From: Acetobacter cibinongensis
Lineage (GTDB): Bacteria > Pseudomonadota > Alphaproteobacteria > Acetobacterales > Acetobacteraceae
Length of the DNA stretch: 64,000 bases
NCBI RefSeq assembly: GCF_000963925.1
Contig: NZ_BAMV01000010.1
Span: forward strand, 1-64,000
Direction: 5' to 3'
This document shows, in pieces, positions 8,211-17,321 of the stretch. Each line of letters starts with the position of its first letter. Position 1 is the first letter of the stretch. Position numbers and translations under genes: made by a program. The notes below the pieces were generated by a model that was given only the letters and a program-made list of their open reading frames with translations, ran no database searches and was not told the DNA's origin.

Positions 8211-9271
8211 GCTTGCTCCTGCGTACACCGTGCCCACTCCGGAAACAGAGCAAGGGGGGTTACTTCCTGTCGTGTTGAAACTGAAAAATGGTCCACCCCG
8301 GCAGCGTTCTGACGAATAGTCAGCCAGTCATCCCACAGGTTCTGCTCTTGCAGGGCGGAGAGAAGTTTTGGGCCTGCCTCTACCATCAGCCACAGCGCAT
8401 CCGTCTGGGCCAGAAGCTCTGGCAGGGCTTCGCTATTGGGGCAGAACAGCACATCAAACCGTTTTTCGGCCTGCCCCACCCACTCTGGAGCAACATTCGC
8501 CTTTTGCCCGCATACCACCACTAAGCGGCGCCGGTTTGCGTGGTCAGGCACATGCCGCACGGTAAAACCCGGCTGGTCGGCAGCAATGGTGCCTGTACCG
8601 GTTATAATACCATCTGTCGCACGGCGCAGGGCGTGGGCAAAGGTAAGGGATTCCGGCGTGGTAAATGTTGTCTGGCCAGCGGGTGGCACCATAGTGCCCG
8701 CACTGTTGAGTGCCTGCTTCACCGTTATCCACGGTCTGCCCTGCGTTGTTTTCTGGACAAAAGGCGCAAGCAACGCCTTGCACTGTGCAAAAAGTGCTGC
8801 GCCATTAGGAGCCTGCTCCAGCCAGTGCACTGTGCGTCCCGCAGCGGTCAAAGCCTGGGCTCCGCCGCCTGCCACATGGGGGTTGGGGTCTGCACACCCA
8901 ATCCAGATGTCTTTGACCGGGGTTTCAAGCAGGGCCTCGGTACAGGGCGGTGTACGGCCTGTGTGGTTACAGGGTTCCAACGTCACAACGGCAGTCCGCA
9001 CCCGGTCTAGCACACCGGCAGCCCGTGCCTGTTCACACGCCAAGCGTTCCGCATGGAACTGGCCCGCCTTGTGGTGGGCAGCAAGGCTCAGTACCTCACC
9101 GTCCTCCCCAAGCAGGGCACAGCCTACCGCAGGGTTGGGAGCTGTCTGGCCAACAAACCGAAAAGCCTCGGCCACAGCAGCCTGAAACGCACGTTTCACC
9201 TGCTCTGGCACAAACTCTGGCACTGTAGTTAAGGGGGAGTTTTGCAACGCCCTGACCCCTTGTTGTCTCAA
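8195..9271 (-). CDS. ribD: Riboflavin pathway deaminase/reductase RibD
   Basis: Bifunctional enzyme, up to 358 residues. The N-terminal deaminase domain (about 25-165) has the zinc site HAE (residues about 73-75) and PCNHTGRTPPC; the C-terminal reductase domain (about 175-355) carries the NADPH-binding region with DGIITGTGTIAADQP. It converts the GTP cyclohydrolase product to 5-amino-6-ribitylaminouracil phosphate. The start is uncertain: a TTG at 9271 gives the longest frame, a TTG at 9247 has AAGGGG eight bases upstream, and a GTG at 9223 lies closest to the conserved helix; no ATG fits. It is the first gene after the FMN riboswitch. Confidence 0.93.
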   Translation of the reverse strand: MRQQGVRALQNSPLTTVPEFVPEQVKRAFQAAVAEAFRFVGQTAPNPAVGCALLGEDGEVLSLAAHHKAGQFHAERLACEQARAAGVLDRVRTAVVTLEPCNHTGRTPPCTEALLETPVKDIWIGCADPNPHVAGGGAQALTAAGRTVHWLEQAPNGAALFAQCKALLAPFVQKTTQGRPWITVKQALNSAGTMVPPAGQTTFTTPESLTFAHALRRATDGIITGTGTIAADQPGFTVRHVPDHANRRRLVVVCGQKANVAPEWVGQAEKRFDVLFCPNSEALPELLAQTDALWLMVEAGPKLLSALQEQNLWDDWLTIRQNAAGVDHFSVSTRQEVTPLALFPEWARCTQEQACFPE

Positions 9272-9360
9272 CCATGAACCAGACGAACTTAGGGCATAGG
9301 GGAGCCTTCACGTCTCTCCGCGCCGCATAAAGAGCGCAGAAAGCCATGACGCTACCGTTC

Positions 9361-9492
9361 TCTCTCATCCGGACTATGACCGTCGGCCCCGGATTTGCAC
9401 CGGATCTGCTGACCCTGCCATTGGCAGGCGCTCGCGGGCTTATGGCTTACGCCACTTACCGCCGGTAGGGAGTTACACCCTGCCCTGAGAAC
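9361..9492 (-). promoter_or_regulatory. FMN riboswitch (RFN element)
   Basis: The minus strand contains the conserved RFN blocks in order: TCAGGGCAGGGTG, the ACTCCCTACCGGCGGTA segment, AAGCCCGCGAGCGC, GGGTCAGCAGATCCGGTG and the closing GGTCATAGTCCGGATGAGAGA. This is the FMN aptamer that lowers expression of riboflavin genes when FMN is abundant. It lies about 90 bases upstream of ribD. I see no clear terminator hairpin in that gap, so control is more likely at translation initiation or by Rho, which is inference. Confidence 0.97.
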
Positions 9493-9581
9493 GTCGTACC
9501 CGCTTAAACCACGGATACAATTGTTACTATGGGTATAATCACGCTGGAGTGCAAGAGAGAAACACATCACACCTTTGCGCA

Positions 9582-9618
9582 GGGGCTTACCGGGAGCCTG
9601 AAGCCACCCGGCAGCCCC
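9582..9618 (-). terminator. Candidate terminator hairpin behind the TonB receptor
   Basis: The transcript can form a two-part stem, GGGGCT / AGCCCC enclosing CCGGG / CCCGG. There is no T-run after it, so it may be a Rho-assisted end or an mRNA-stabilising hairpin. It lies between the receptor gene and the FMN riboswitch, where an operon boundary is expected. Confidence 0.45.
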
Positions 9619-9648
9619 ACCCCAAAAGAGCGAGGAGCACACCAAAGG

Positions 9649-12054
9649 TCAGAAGGAAACGGAGAGTGTTCCGGTCATGTTGAAGCGTGGGTACAGGTAA
9701 TATGTGGGGGAACCGCTGGCAGACACAGCACTGCCGTAAACGCCCGTGGTGGCATGGGCGTTATTGGTTAACCCATAAGCACCGGTACGCACAAAACTAC
9801 CCGTTATGTTGTTAAAGTTCATGCGGAAAACAGGTGCTTTAACAAACCCAAAACTTGGGAAACGATACCCCACCGCTATGGAGTCCGTAAAATAACCCGG
9901 CATTTTTTCGTCATTCATGAAGGTGGTGTATTGGGCCGAGGTATAATGCACTGCAAAATTACCAAACAGCTTGCCGTCATCATATGTCAGGCCGATATTT
10001 GCCAGCACATGAGGGGCCATGACCGCCCGGCGCCCTTTTGTTGGCAGCAGGTCAGACACCGTTGCACCGTTAAGAAGTCCGGTGGTGGGAAGGTTAGAAT
10101 CCATTGACGTGTTGAGATATTCAATGGACGCATACGGACTGAAATGATGAATGGGGTGTGCCGCCACCATGGCATCAAACCCACGCGCCGTCTGGTTGCC
10201 CGCATTAATAGTGGTGCTGATGGCCTGGTTGTTCACATAGACGCTGGTTGAGACCAGCCGGTTGGTAATGGAATAGTTAAAGAAGCTCAGATCAGCCATC
10301 AGGTAGCTGTTGTTAAAGCGCCACCCCAACTCTTCCTTGATCAGGTATTGCGGTTTGGCATTGTAAGGGTTGCCAACATAACTACCGCTTTGCGCATCAA
10401 ACACCGCTGAGAGTGAGCCGGGGTCTGGCATACGATAGTCCCCCTCAGCGTTGATATAAATCTGGTTATGCTCGTCAATCTTGTAGCCAATACCCAGTTG
10501 TGGGAGGGGCACAACCGTATTTTCCTGCATATGCGGCGCACGGCTGGCATAGTTCTGGCTGTAGCGGTTGATCATGGACACTTTAAATCCTGCATCAACC
10601 TGAAGGCGGTTATCAAAATACCGGCTGACATTGTGCACGAACAGGGAATGGTTATACCAGCCAGCATCACCCTGATACGGCATATAGCGCGAACCGTTCT
10701 GGAACAGTCCGGTGCCCTGTGCGTAAGGGTAATTTTTCCGGCCGTCCTCCGTTGCTACTGAATACAGGTTGTTGACCTGATTATCCTGATAATCAAACCA
10801 ATACCCAAGGGATACGGTGTTATGCCGGTCTATCTGATAATTCAGTTGCGCCACAGCACCCGCGTGCGGGCGATAAACGCTATAGGTGGACGTTGCAGGC
10901 ACCTGCCCGCTCAACGCAGCGCCATTTGACCCCTGTGTTACGGCCACTTTGTCTGCATTGAACAGTGAACCGTTATACGAGTAGCCACCATTATAAACGT
11001 AGTAGGGCTTGAAATCGAAGCTGAAGCGGCTTGGCAGCACGACATGCACCGGAGCAGTAATAAAGAACTGGTCCCACATATTGCCAACCAACCCTACATA
11101 GCGGGATGGCATTTTAGGGTTATATTCTGCGGAATAGGTAAATGTCCCGTTGCCGTGCTTTTTGTCCAGGAACTGCTGGGCTGTTGGGTAAAGCGGCATT
11201 GACGTAAACTGGTGGTTCCAGCTTGCGAACAGGTCGATATAGGAGCCGTTATCAAAGTCCTTGCGGGCACCAAAATCCAGATGGCGGCGTTCGTTGGTGC
11301 CTGGGCCAATCCAGTTGCGCGCATGCTCATGCGAGAAAGACAGATAGCCGCGCACGCCACTGTTCCCAATATCCCCACTATTTACCCGCAGGAACTCGCG
11401 GGACATGTTGTTGGACCCGTAGGAAAAATCCGTCGTACCGCCAAATTTGTGGTCCGGCGTTATGGTTCCTGCATCCATAACCCCTGCGGCCGCAGTTGTG
11501 ACCGGCAGGTTAATGGCGGCAGAACCCGGCGTAACGCTCACATGGTCAAGATTCTCAGAATCCACGTTCTGGTTCAGGTAATAAGCCGTGGCAACAGGCA
11601 CACCGTTGAGGAGAATACCCATGTCGGAATCCGTAAGGCTACGGATGTTCATGGTGCCACCCAGAATACCGGACGAATCGTTGGCTGAGACACTCACGCT
11701 CGGTAAGTTCTTGACCAGATCCAACGCGGTGCTGGTTGGGTTTTGCATGGCAATGTAGCGTTTGGTTACGGTCTGCACGGCCCGAGGGGCTGTTTCATGC
11801 CGCATCATGCCACCGCCACCAGCCCGGTTGACAGCCACCATAATTTCTTCCCCGGCCCGGCTTTTAACGGGGCCTGACGGATGCCGTACTCGCTGAGGCG
11901 CGACACTGTGAGAAGTCTTGCGAACGTTGGTCGGTACCCCACCTTTCCGGCTGGCCTGTTTATGTGTTGCAGCATAACCATAGTCACAGAACAGGATGGT
12001 GCTGCTGAGAATAGCGGCAACAAACCGACCATGCTGTGTTTTTGTGGGAACCAT
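9649..12054 (-). CDS. TonB-dependent outer-membrane receptor
   Basis: An 801-residue receptor. A signal peptide covers about the first 28 residues (cleavage near GYAA). EEIMVAV at about 69-75 resembles a TonB box, followed by a plug domain (about 95-215, with NLPSVSVS and NIRSLTDSDMGILLNGVP) and a 22-strand barrel that ends in the terminal Phe (GTLSVSF) needed for outer-membrane insertion. It imports an unknown ligand using TonB energy; siderophore, vitamin or sugar ligands are all possible. No ABC transporter, regulator or Fur-type box is evident beside it. It ends just before the rib operon's riboswitch but is presumably a separate unit. Confidence 0.9.
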   Translation of the reverse strand: MVPTKTQHGRFVAAILSSTILFCDYGYAATHKQASRKGGVPTNVRKTSHSVAPQRVRHPSGPVKSRAGEEIMVAVNRAGGGGMMRHETAPRAVQTVTKRYIAMQNPTSTALDLVKNLPSVSVSANDSSGILGGTMNIRSLTDSDMGILLNGVPVATAYYLNQNVDSENLDHVSVTPGSAAINLPVTTAAAGVMDAGTITPDHKFGGTTDFSYGSNNMSREFLRVNSGDIGNSGVRGYLSFSHEHARNWIGPGTNERRHLDFGARKDFDNGSYIDLFASWNHQFTSMPLYPTAQQFLDKKHGNGTFTYSAEYNPKMPSRYVGLVGNMWDQFFITAPVHVVLPSRFSFDFKPYYVYNGGYSYNGSLFNADKVAVTQGSNGAALSGQVPATSTYSVYRPHAGAVAQLNYQIDRHNTVSLGYWFDYQDNQVNNLYSVATEDGRKNYPYAQGTGLFQNGSRYMPYQGDAGWYNHSLFVHNVSRYFDNRLQVDAGFKVSMINRYSQNYASRAPHMQENTVVPLPQLGIGYKIDEHNQIYINAEGDYRMPDPGSLSAVFDAQSGSYVGNPYNAKPQYLIKEELGWRFNNSYLMADLSFFNYSITNRLVSTSVYVNNQAISTTINAGNQTARGFDAMVAAHPIHHFSPYASIEYLNTSMDSNLPTTGLLNGATVSDLLPTKGRRAVMAPHVLANIGLTYDDGKLFGNFAVHYTSAQYTTFMNDEKMPGYFTDSIAVGYRFPSFGFVKAPVFRMNFNNITGSFVRTGAYGLTNNAHATTGVYGSAVSASGSPTYYLYPRFNMTGTLSVSF

Positions 12055-12410
12055 TGACGTGCGTTTTCCTCAACAAAGAAGCGTTCGTAATGGCCGTGCT
12101 TTAGTGCAAAAATTATCAAAAAAGGAAACCCTTTTGCCGCATTTTACAGTGCTTTTTGTATAAATTGTTGCACCATTACACTAGCCGCCTGTTGCGTTTA
12201 AGACGCAGTGAGCTTATTCCCCCAAGCTGGGCCAGACGCGAGCCTCTGGATGCTTGCAAAATGTTTCGGTTGAGTTATGTTTTTCCGAAAGGCTGCGTCG
12301 CGCCCGTACAGCACTTTCCAAAAGCTGTCTGCGGCGCTAGCTCCACCTGACTGATGCCGCTAGCATGGCGCACCGGCTTCTGGCCTTGAGACGCTCACAA
12401 TGGAAGACCC
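12055..12410. other. Intergenic region between TonB receptor and bc1 operon
   Basis: This 356-base divergent gap must carry promoters for both the receptor (leftward) and petB (rightward). I see an AT-rich TATAAA-like element at about 12158 but no reliable -35 partner. At about 12280-12335 two imperfect copies of a 20-base unit starting TTCCGAAAGG and TTCCAAAAGC follow one another. No RNA gene is recognised. Confidence 0.4.
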
Positions 12411-13655
12411 ATGACCCAACCCATTACGCCGGGGCATCAGCCCGCCCCTCCTGCGCCAGAAAGCACTGGGCTTTCTGGGTGGATTGATCAGCGCCTACCC
12501 ATCATCAGTGCGTTCAAGGCCGAATACATCCATTTCCGTATGCCCCGTAACCTGAACGGGCTTTGGAATTTTGGCGCCATTCTGACCATTGTGTTGTTGC
12601 TCATGCTGGCAACCGGCACTTTTTTGGCCATGCACTACACCCCTACAACGGCTGAAGCCTTTTTGTCTGTTGAAGCCATAGACAGGCAACTTGCCGGAGG
12701 CTGGCTCCTGCGGGCCATCCATATGGTTGGGGCAAATCTGTTTCTGGCAGCCCTGTATGTGCATCTGTTTCGCGGCCTTTATTACGGCTCCTACAAAGCC
12801 CCGCGTGAGCTTTTGTGGCTGACGGGCCTGCTCCTGCTGGTCATGGTCATGGCAACGGCGTTTGCCGGATATATTCTGCCTTGGGGGCAAATGTCCTACT
12901 GGGGGGCGGATGTCATCAGTAAGGCCGTGGGGGCTGTGCCCGTTATTGGTGGCACGCTAGAGCATATTCTGGCTGGCGGAGAGGCTCTGGGCGATATTTT
13001 CCTGCATCGCTTTTTTGTGCTGCACTTCATTCTGGCGTTTCTGGTGGTTGGGGTTGTTGGCCTGCATGTTGCTGCGGTGCATGTCTCCGGGTCTAATAAT
13101 CCGTTAGGAATTGAGCCAAAAACGCCCAAGGACACGGTACCCTTCCACCCGTATTTCACAAGCAAGGACCTGTTTGGCCTTGTGCTCTTTGCGCTTATTT
13201 TCGCACTTCTGCTCTTCTTCTGGCCCGGTCTGCTGATGGAGGCTGATAACTACGCCCCCGCTGACCCCATGCACACCCCGGCGGATATTGAGCCCGAATG
13301 GTACTTCCTGCCGTTTTACGGCATGTTGCAGTCCATTCCGTCCAAATTTGGCGGCTTACTTGCTGCCGCAGGCTCCCTGCTTGTGCTGTTTGCCCTCCCC
13401 TGGCTGGACCGCTCCCCTGTGCGCTCTGCCCGCTTCCGCCCGCTATGCCGGGTCGGGCTTATAGGGCTTGTGGTATCCTTTGTGCTTCTCGGCCTTGTGG
13501 GGGAACACCATGCCGCCGGTGGCTGGATGCTGCTTGGCCGTGCCGCTCTGCTTTACTATTACTGCTATTTTCTCGTGCTGCTGCCGCTGGCCAGCCGCAT
13601 CGAAAAAACACGCCCTCTTCCCGCCTCTATTGCCGCCGCACAGGGAGAGGGCTGA
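12411..13655 (+). CDS. petB: Cytochrome b subunit of the bc1 complex
   Basis: A 414-residue cytochrome b with eight or more membrane segments, the core of ubiquinol:cytochrome c reductase. The four haem-ligating histidines fall at 104 and 118 (helix B) and 205 and 219 (helix D). The Qo-site PEWY motif is intact at 295-298, and PWGQMSYWGA at about 157-166 is the cd-loop region. It oxidises ubiquinol and passes electrons to the Rieske protein and, through haems b, back to quinone. First gene of a three-gene operon; its stop overlaps the start of petC by one base (TGATG). Confidence 0.97.
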   Translation: MTQPITPGHQPAPPAPESTGLSGWIDQRLPIISAFKAEYIHFRMPRNLNGLWNFGAILTIVLLLMLATGTFLAMHYTPTTAEAFLSVEAIDRQLAGGWLLRAIHMVGANLFLAALYVHLFRGLYYGSYKAPRELLWLTGLLLLVMVMATAFAGYILPWGQMSYWGADVISKAVGAVPVIGGTLEHILAGGEALGDIFLHRFFVLHFILAFLVVGVVGLHVAAVHVSGSNNPLGIEPKTPKDTVPFHPYFTSKDLFGLVLFALIFALLLFFWPGLLMEADNYAPADPMHTPADIEPEWYFLPFYGMLQSIPSKFGGLLAAAGSLLVLFALPWLDRSPVRSARFRPLCRVGLIGLVVSFVLLGLVGEHHAAGGWMLLGRAALLYYYCYFLVLLPLASRIEKTRPLPASIAAAQGEG

Positions 13656-14431
13656 TGCCTCACCACGCCACACTGAAAAGTTTTGCGCTCCTGGCGGGTC
13701 TCTGTTTAGCCACGCCAGTTTGTGCCGCAGAACCAGCAGCTACTCCCCCCCATCATTCATGGCGTTTTGACGGCCCTCTGGGCACTTTTGACCAAGGCAG
13801 CCTACAGCGCGGGTTTGTTGTGTATGACCGTATCTGCTCAACCTGCCACGGTATGCGTAGCCTGACCTATAACGACCTTGCAGGCATAGGCCTGAGCCAG
13901 AAAGCCATTGGTGATCTGGCCCACAGCAAGCAGTTTCCCGGCCCGCTGGATGAAGATAGCCAGCCGACAACGCGCCCCGGCACCCCGGATGATCACTTCA
14001 AGTCCCCCTTCCCGAGTGATGCCGCAGCAGCAGCCATGATGGGGGGTGTCGCCCCGCCCGACCAGTCCCGTCTGGCGCTTATTAAACCCCACGGGGCGGA
14101 TTGGCTTTATGCTTTTCTGACAGGGTATCGTATGCCTGCCCCGGCGGGCGCGCCCTCAGCACCCGGCAAGTTCTATAATGACTGGGCAGATGGCCATCTT
14201 GTCGGTATGCCGCCACCGCTTGTGAACGGTGCCGTCACCTTCCCTGATGGCACGCCCGCCACGGTTGAGCAGCAGGCCAAAGATGTTACAACGTTTCTGG
14301 TCTGGGCATCTGACCCGCACCGCAATGCACGCCACCATATTGGTAAAGGGGTTGTGCTTTACCTGATTGTTCTGCTTCTGCTGGCTTACACGTGGAAGAA
14401 GAAGATCTGGAAACGCCTGCACGGAGCCTGA
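13655..14431 (+). CDS. petC: Cytochrome c1 subunit of the bc1 complex
   Basis: A 258-residue cytochrome c1. A signal peptide (about 1-24, cleavage near CAA-EP) is followed by the haem c motif CSTCH at 61-65. The axial methionine is M185 in GMPPPL, and one C-terminal membrane anchor (about 232-247) is followed by the basic tail KKKIWKR. It accepts electrons from the Rieske protein and hands them to soluble or membrane cytochrome c or the terminal oxidase chain. The ATG at 13655 overlaps the petB stop, which is why this start is chosen over longer frames. petA follows six bases after the stop. Confidence 0.97.
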   Translation: MPHHATLKSFALLAGLCLATPVCAAEPAATPPHHSWRFDGPLGTFDQGSLQRGFVVYDRICSTCHGMRSLTYNDLAGIGLSQKAIGDLAHSKQFPGPLDEDSQPTTRPGTPDDHFKSPFPSDAAAAAMMGGVAPPDQSRLALIKPHGADWLYAFLTGYRMPAPAGAPSAPGKFYNDWADGHLVGMPPPLVNGAVTFPDGTPATVEQQAKDVTTFLVWASDPHRNARHHIGKGVVLYLIVLLLLAYTWKKKIWKRLHGA

Positions 14432-14437
14432 ACGCAC

Positions 14438-15118
14438 ATGGACAAAACACCCCCCATGACATCTGAAACCCCAGAGTCCCCTTCCACAGGGCAGGATCCA
14501 CAACGCCGGGATTTTCTGGGCATGGTCACGACCGCTGGCGTGGTAACGGGTGCGGCGGCGTGCGCCATTCCGTTTCTGCAAAGCCTGACCCCGCAGGAAA
14601 GTGCCTCCGCTCACGCCCCGGTGGATGTGGATGTCTCCAAGCTGGCACCGGGGCAGCAGACAACTGTTGTCTGGCAGGGCAAGCCTGTTTTCATTTTGCG
14701 CCGTACACCGCAGGACATGGCAAAATTACAGGATGCCAGCTTGGCCAATGCGCTGCGGGACCCCAACTCCAAAGACCATCAACAACCGGCATATGCTGAG
14801 AACTGGCACCGCTCCCTTACGCCGGAATATGGTGTGTATGTCGGGGTCTGTACGCATCTGGGTTGTGTGCCGTCTTACGCGCCAGCTGCTGCTGCCAGTG
14901 CGCCAGCTACGGCAGAAGGCACCGCTACACCCCCGGGCGGTTATGCCTGCCCCTGCCACGGCTCCAAATTTGATCTGGCTGGCCGCGTTTTCAAAGGCGC
15001 ACCGGCACCGTACAATCTGCCGGTACCGCCCTATTTCATGCCAACGCCAACCACAATCCGGCTTGGGGAAAACCCTAAAGGGCAGGATTTTGATTTTTCA
15101 ACAATTGTGCAGATTTAG
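14438..15118 (+). CDS. petA: Rieske iron-sulfur protein of the bc1 complex
   Basis: A 226-residue Rieske protein. A twin-arginine signal anchor (QRRDFLGM, about 23-30, then a hydrophobic segment to about 47) is followed by the soluble [2Fe-2S] domain. The cluster ligands are in CTHLGC and CPCHGS, with an Ala/Thr/Pro-rich insertion of about 25 residues between the two boxes. It takes one electron from quinol at the Qo site. Here it is the last gene of the operon, whereas many alphaproteobacteria have it first. A strong terminator follows. Confidence 0.97.
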   Translation: MDKTPPMTSETPESPSTGQDPQRRDFLGMVTTAGVVTGAAACAIPFLQSLTPQESASAHAPVDVDVSKLAPGQQTTVVWQGKPVFILRRTPQDMAKLQDASLANALRDPNSKDHQQPAYAENWHRSLTPEYGVYVGVCTHLGCVPSYAPAAAASAPATAEGTATPPGGYACPCHGSKFDLAGRVFKGAPAPYNLPVPPYFMPTPTTIRLGENPKGQDFDFSTIVQI

Positions 15119-15129
15119 CACTATCAGTC

Positions 15130-15166
15130 AGGCCTGACGGCACGGCCAGTGCCTTCAGGCCTTTTG
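15130..15166 (+). terminator. Rho-independent terminator after petA
   Basis: AGGCCTGA (15130-15137) pairs with TCAGGCCT (15155-15162) and an inner GGCAC / GTGCC stem closes a 5-base loop; a short T-run follows at 15162-15165. It closes the petBCA operon. Confidence 0.85.
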
Positions 15167-15253
15167 GCATAGCTGTTTCCACTCGACAAAATTCTGATTG
15201 GCTTTCTACACTGGCTCCAAGTTGCTCCCCAACCTGCCAGAGTGGTCTGTACC

Positions 15254-16648
15254 ATGCCTGCCCAGAACACCACGCCCTACCCTACACGCAAACAAAGCAC
15301 GCAACTAGGTGCGGCACGCCGCAAAGCCGTGCCGCGAGCCGCACACGCCACATGGGACGTACCCAAACATCGGGCTGACCCTGTTGCCTTGCTGGCCACG
15401 CAAGGCCTGAGCCGTATTCAAGCACTCCTGCCTGTACGCTATGACCGCATGAAGGTCTCCCCCTTCACGTTCCTGCGCGGTGCGGCTGTTGTTATGGCCT
15501 CTGACCTTGCCAGCACGCCGACGTCCGGCATCAGAGTGCAATCTTGTGGCGATTGCCACCTTGCCAACTTTGGCAGTTACGCCTCCCCTGAAGGTGTGCC
15601 AGTTTTTGATATTAACGACTTTGATGAAACGCTGGATGCTCCATTTGAATGGGACATCAAAAGGCTAGGCACCTCGTTGGTGCTGGCCGGTTTGGAAGGG
15701 GGTTTTTCCAACAAGGCCGCCCATCAAATGGCAGAAAGCATGACCCTGGCCTATTGCCGCCAGATTACGCAGCTTTCGGCTCTTAGCCCGTTACAGATAT
15801 GGGCCAGCAAAATTGATCTGACCGCTGCTCTGGCCAACTTCAAAAACACCAAAGTGCGCAGCCAGACAGAAAAGCTGCTGGCGCAAAGGCTGGAATCTGC
15901 CAAAACACATTTCGGCCTTGTGGCAGAGGACCAGACCACACCGCGCTTCAAAGAAAAACCACCATTGATTATGCGTATTCCTGAACAGGAGAGCGCTGTC
16001 AGAACCGCTTTTGCCCGCTATGTGGCAACTCAGCCGCCTGAACGCGCAATCCTGCTGCAACATTACCGCCTGCAGGATGTCATTTTCAAAGTTGTTGGTA
16101 TCGGCAGTGTTGGGACTTTTTGCGCCATCGGCCTCTTTACCACAGCAGATGGCGAACCTTTGCTGCTGCAAATCAAAGAGGCACAACCCTCTGTTCTGGC
16201 ACCTGCGGCAGGCCCTTCCCCTTTTGCAAACCAAGGGGAACGGGTTGTGACGGGGCAACGGATTATGCAGGCTGTGTCCGACACCTTTTTGGGATGGACC
16301 CATACCAGTGCCGCCAATACCGCTGACACACCAGACCTTACCGGGTCTGGCCGCCAGTTCTATGTCCGCCGCCTGAAAGACAGCAGATTGGCCGCTGTGG
16401 GAAGTGACGTTGCGCAGGATGGCCTGCCTGACTACGCAACCCTATGTGGCATAACGCTGGCCCGTGCCCACGCACGGTCTGGCAATACCAGCCTGATTGC
16501 TGGCTATGTTGGCAAAGGACCAGCCTTTGCCAAAGCCATTGCAGAATTTTCTGTAGCCTATGCGGCACAGACCCACACAGACTGGCAGGCCTTCACCGCA
16601 GCTTTACAGCATGGCGCTCTCAGGAATGCAGAGCATACCACGCCGTAA
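15254..16648 (+). CDS. DUF2252 family protein
   Basis: A 464-residue soluble protein of the DUF2252 family. Landmarks seen: RYDRMKVSPFTFLRGAA at about 65-80, SCGDCHLANFG at about 100, FDINDFDET at about 119-127 and the WDIKRLGTSL segment at about 134. The family has a kinase-like appearance (a CGDxHxxNFG loop and a later ND-DET motif resemble aminoglycoside phosphotransferases), but no substrate is known. The ATG at 15254 is preferred; a GTG four codons upstream is possible. It follows the bc1 operon terminator and converges on the peroxiredoxin gene with a 29-base tail-to-tail overlap. Confidence 0.8.
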   Translation: MPAQNTTPYPTRKQSTQLGAARRKAVPRAAHATWDVPKHRADPVALLATQGLSRIQALLPVRYDRMKVSPFTFLRGAAVVMASDLASTPTSGIRVQSCGDCHLANFGSYASPEGVPVFDINDFDETLDAPFEWDIKRLGTSLVLAGLEGGFSNKAAHQMAESMTLAYCRQITQLSALSPLQIWASKIDLTAALANFKNTKVRSQTEKLLAQRLESAKTHFGLVAEDQTTPRFKEKPPLIMRIPEQESAVRTAFARYVATQPPERAILLQHYRLQDVIFKVVGIGSVGTFCAIGLFTTADGEPLLLQIKEAQPSVLAPAAGPSPFANQGERVVTGQRIMQAVSDTFLGWTHTSAANTADTPDLTGSGRQFYVRRLKDSRLAAVGSDVAQDGLPDYATLCGITLARAHARSGNTSLIAGYVGKGPAFAKAIAEFSVAYAAQTHTDWQAFTAALQHGALRNAEHTTP

Positions 16649-17210
16649 CGGCGGCCATTGTGCGGTTAACATGCGCCTGTGGGTCTGAACTTGTGAAGGC
16701 CAGAAGTATCGTGCCATCTGGCGCAATGACATAGGACGTCCGGTCAGAGAGCAGAAAATTACCGTGTGTGCTGCTGGTTTTGTAAAGAGAGGCCACTTTG
16801 GCGTCCGGGTCCGCCAGCACGGCGAATTTACCCCGGCATTCTTCTTTGGAAAATGCCGCCACACGGTCAACATTACCGGCTGTAATACCCACAACTGTTG
16901 CCTTCAGCTTTGCAAAGTCATCTGTTGCATCCGCAAAGGCATGCGCCTCCAGCGTGCAGCCGGGCGTGAAGGCTGCCGGAAAGAAATACAGCACTACAGG
17001 GCCTTTCTTAAGAGCTTCCTGTAGTGAGAACGAGATCGCTTTACCGTCCAGCGCGCCATGCGCCGTAAAGGCCGGAGCCTGCGCTTTCTCGGCCAACGCC
17101 GCCTGCGCTGGTTGAGCCATAAAGCCGGATAACGGCATAACAGCACACGCTGCCGCGCAGCCAAGCGCATACAAACTTTGCTTTATGGGGGTGGAGCGCC
17201 TGATTTTCAT
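16620..17210 (-). CDS. Exported peroxiredoxin (AhpC/TSA, Bcp/PrxQ-like)
   Basis: A 196-residue thioredoxin-fold peroxidase with an N-terminal signal peptide (about 1-37, cleavage near AQAALA), so it should act in the periplasm. The peroxidatic cysteine sits in FTPGCTLEAHAF; PrxQ proteins usually have a resolving cysteine five residues later, but here that position is His, leaving a more distant Cys (KEECRGK) as the only other candidate. The ATG at 17210 has GAGGCAG just upstream and begins the signal peptide, so longer starts are rejected. It is divergent from the flavodoxin gene, suggesting a shared oxidative-stress promoter region. Confidence 0.85.
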   Translation of the reverse strand: MKIRRSTPIKQSLYALGCAAACAVMPLSGFMAQPAQAALAEKAQAPAFTAHGALDGKAISFSLQEALKKGPVVLYFFPAAFTPGCTLEAHAFADATDDFAKLKATVVGITAGNVDRVAAFSKEECRGKFAVLADPDAKVASLYKTSSTHGNFLLSDRTSYVIAPDGTILLAFTSSDPQAHVNRTMAAVTAWYALHS

Positions 17211-17321
17211 GGTCTGCCTCTGTCTCTTTTTTGGTCTATAGCCATCATGCACGCACTCGCGTGGTCTCGACACTAAATTTATACAAGGCGGGCTTAGCAT
17301 CACCTCCATTTCACACCATCA

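Noticed and set aside
12280-12335. Tandem imperfect repeat upstream of petB as a regulatory array
   Set aside because: Only two diverged copies of about 20 bases; could be chance and no known site is matched.
13298-14431. Long frame starting inside petB as the cytochrome c1 start
   Set aside because: The extra 119 residues are a shadow of petB; the ATG at 13655 overlapping the petB stop begins a proper signal peptide.
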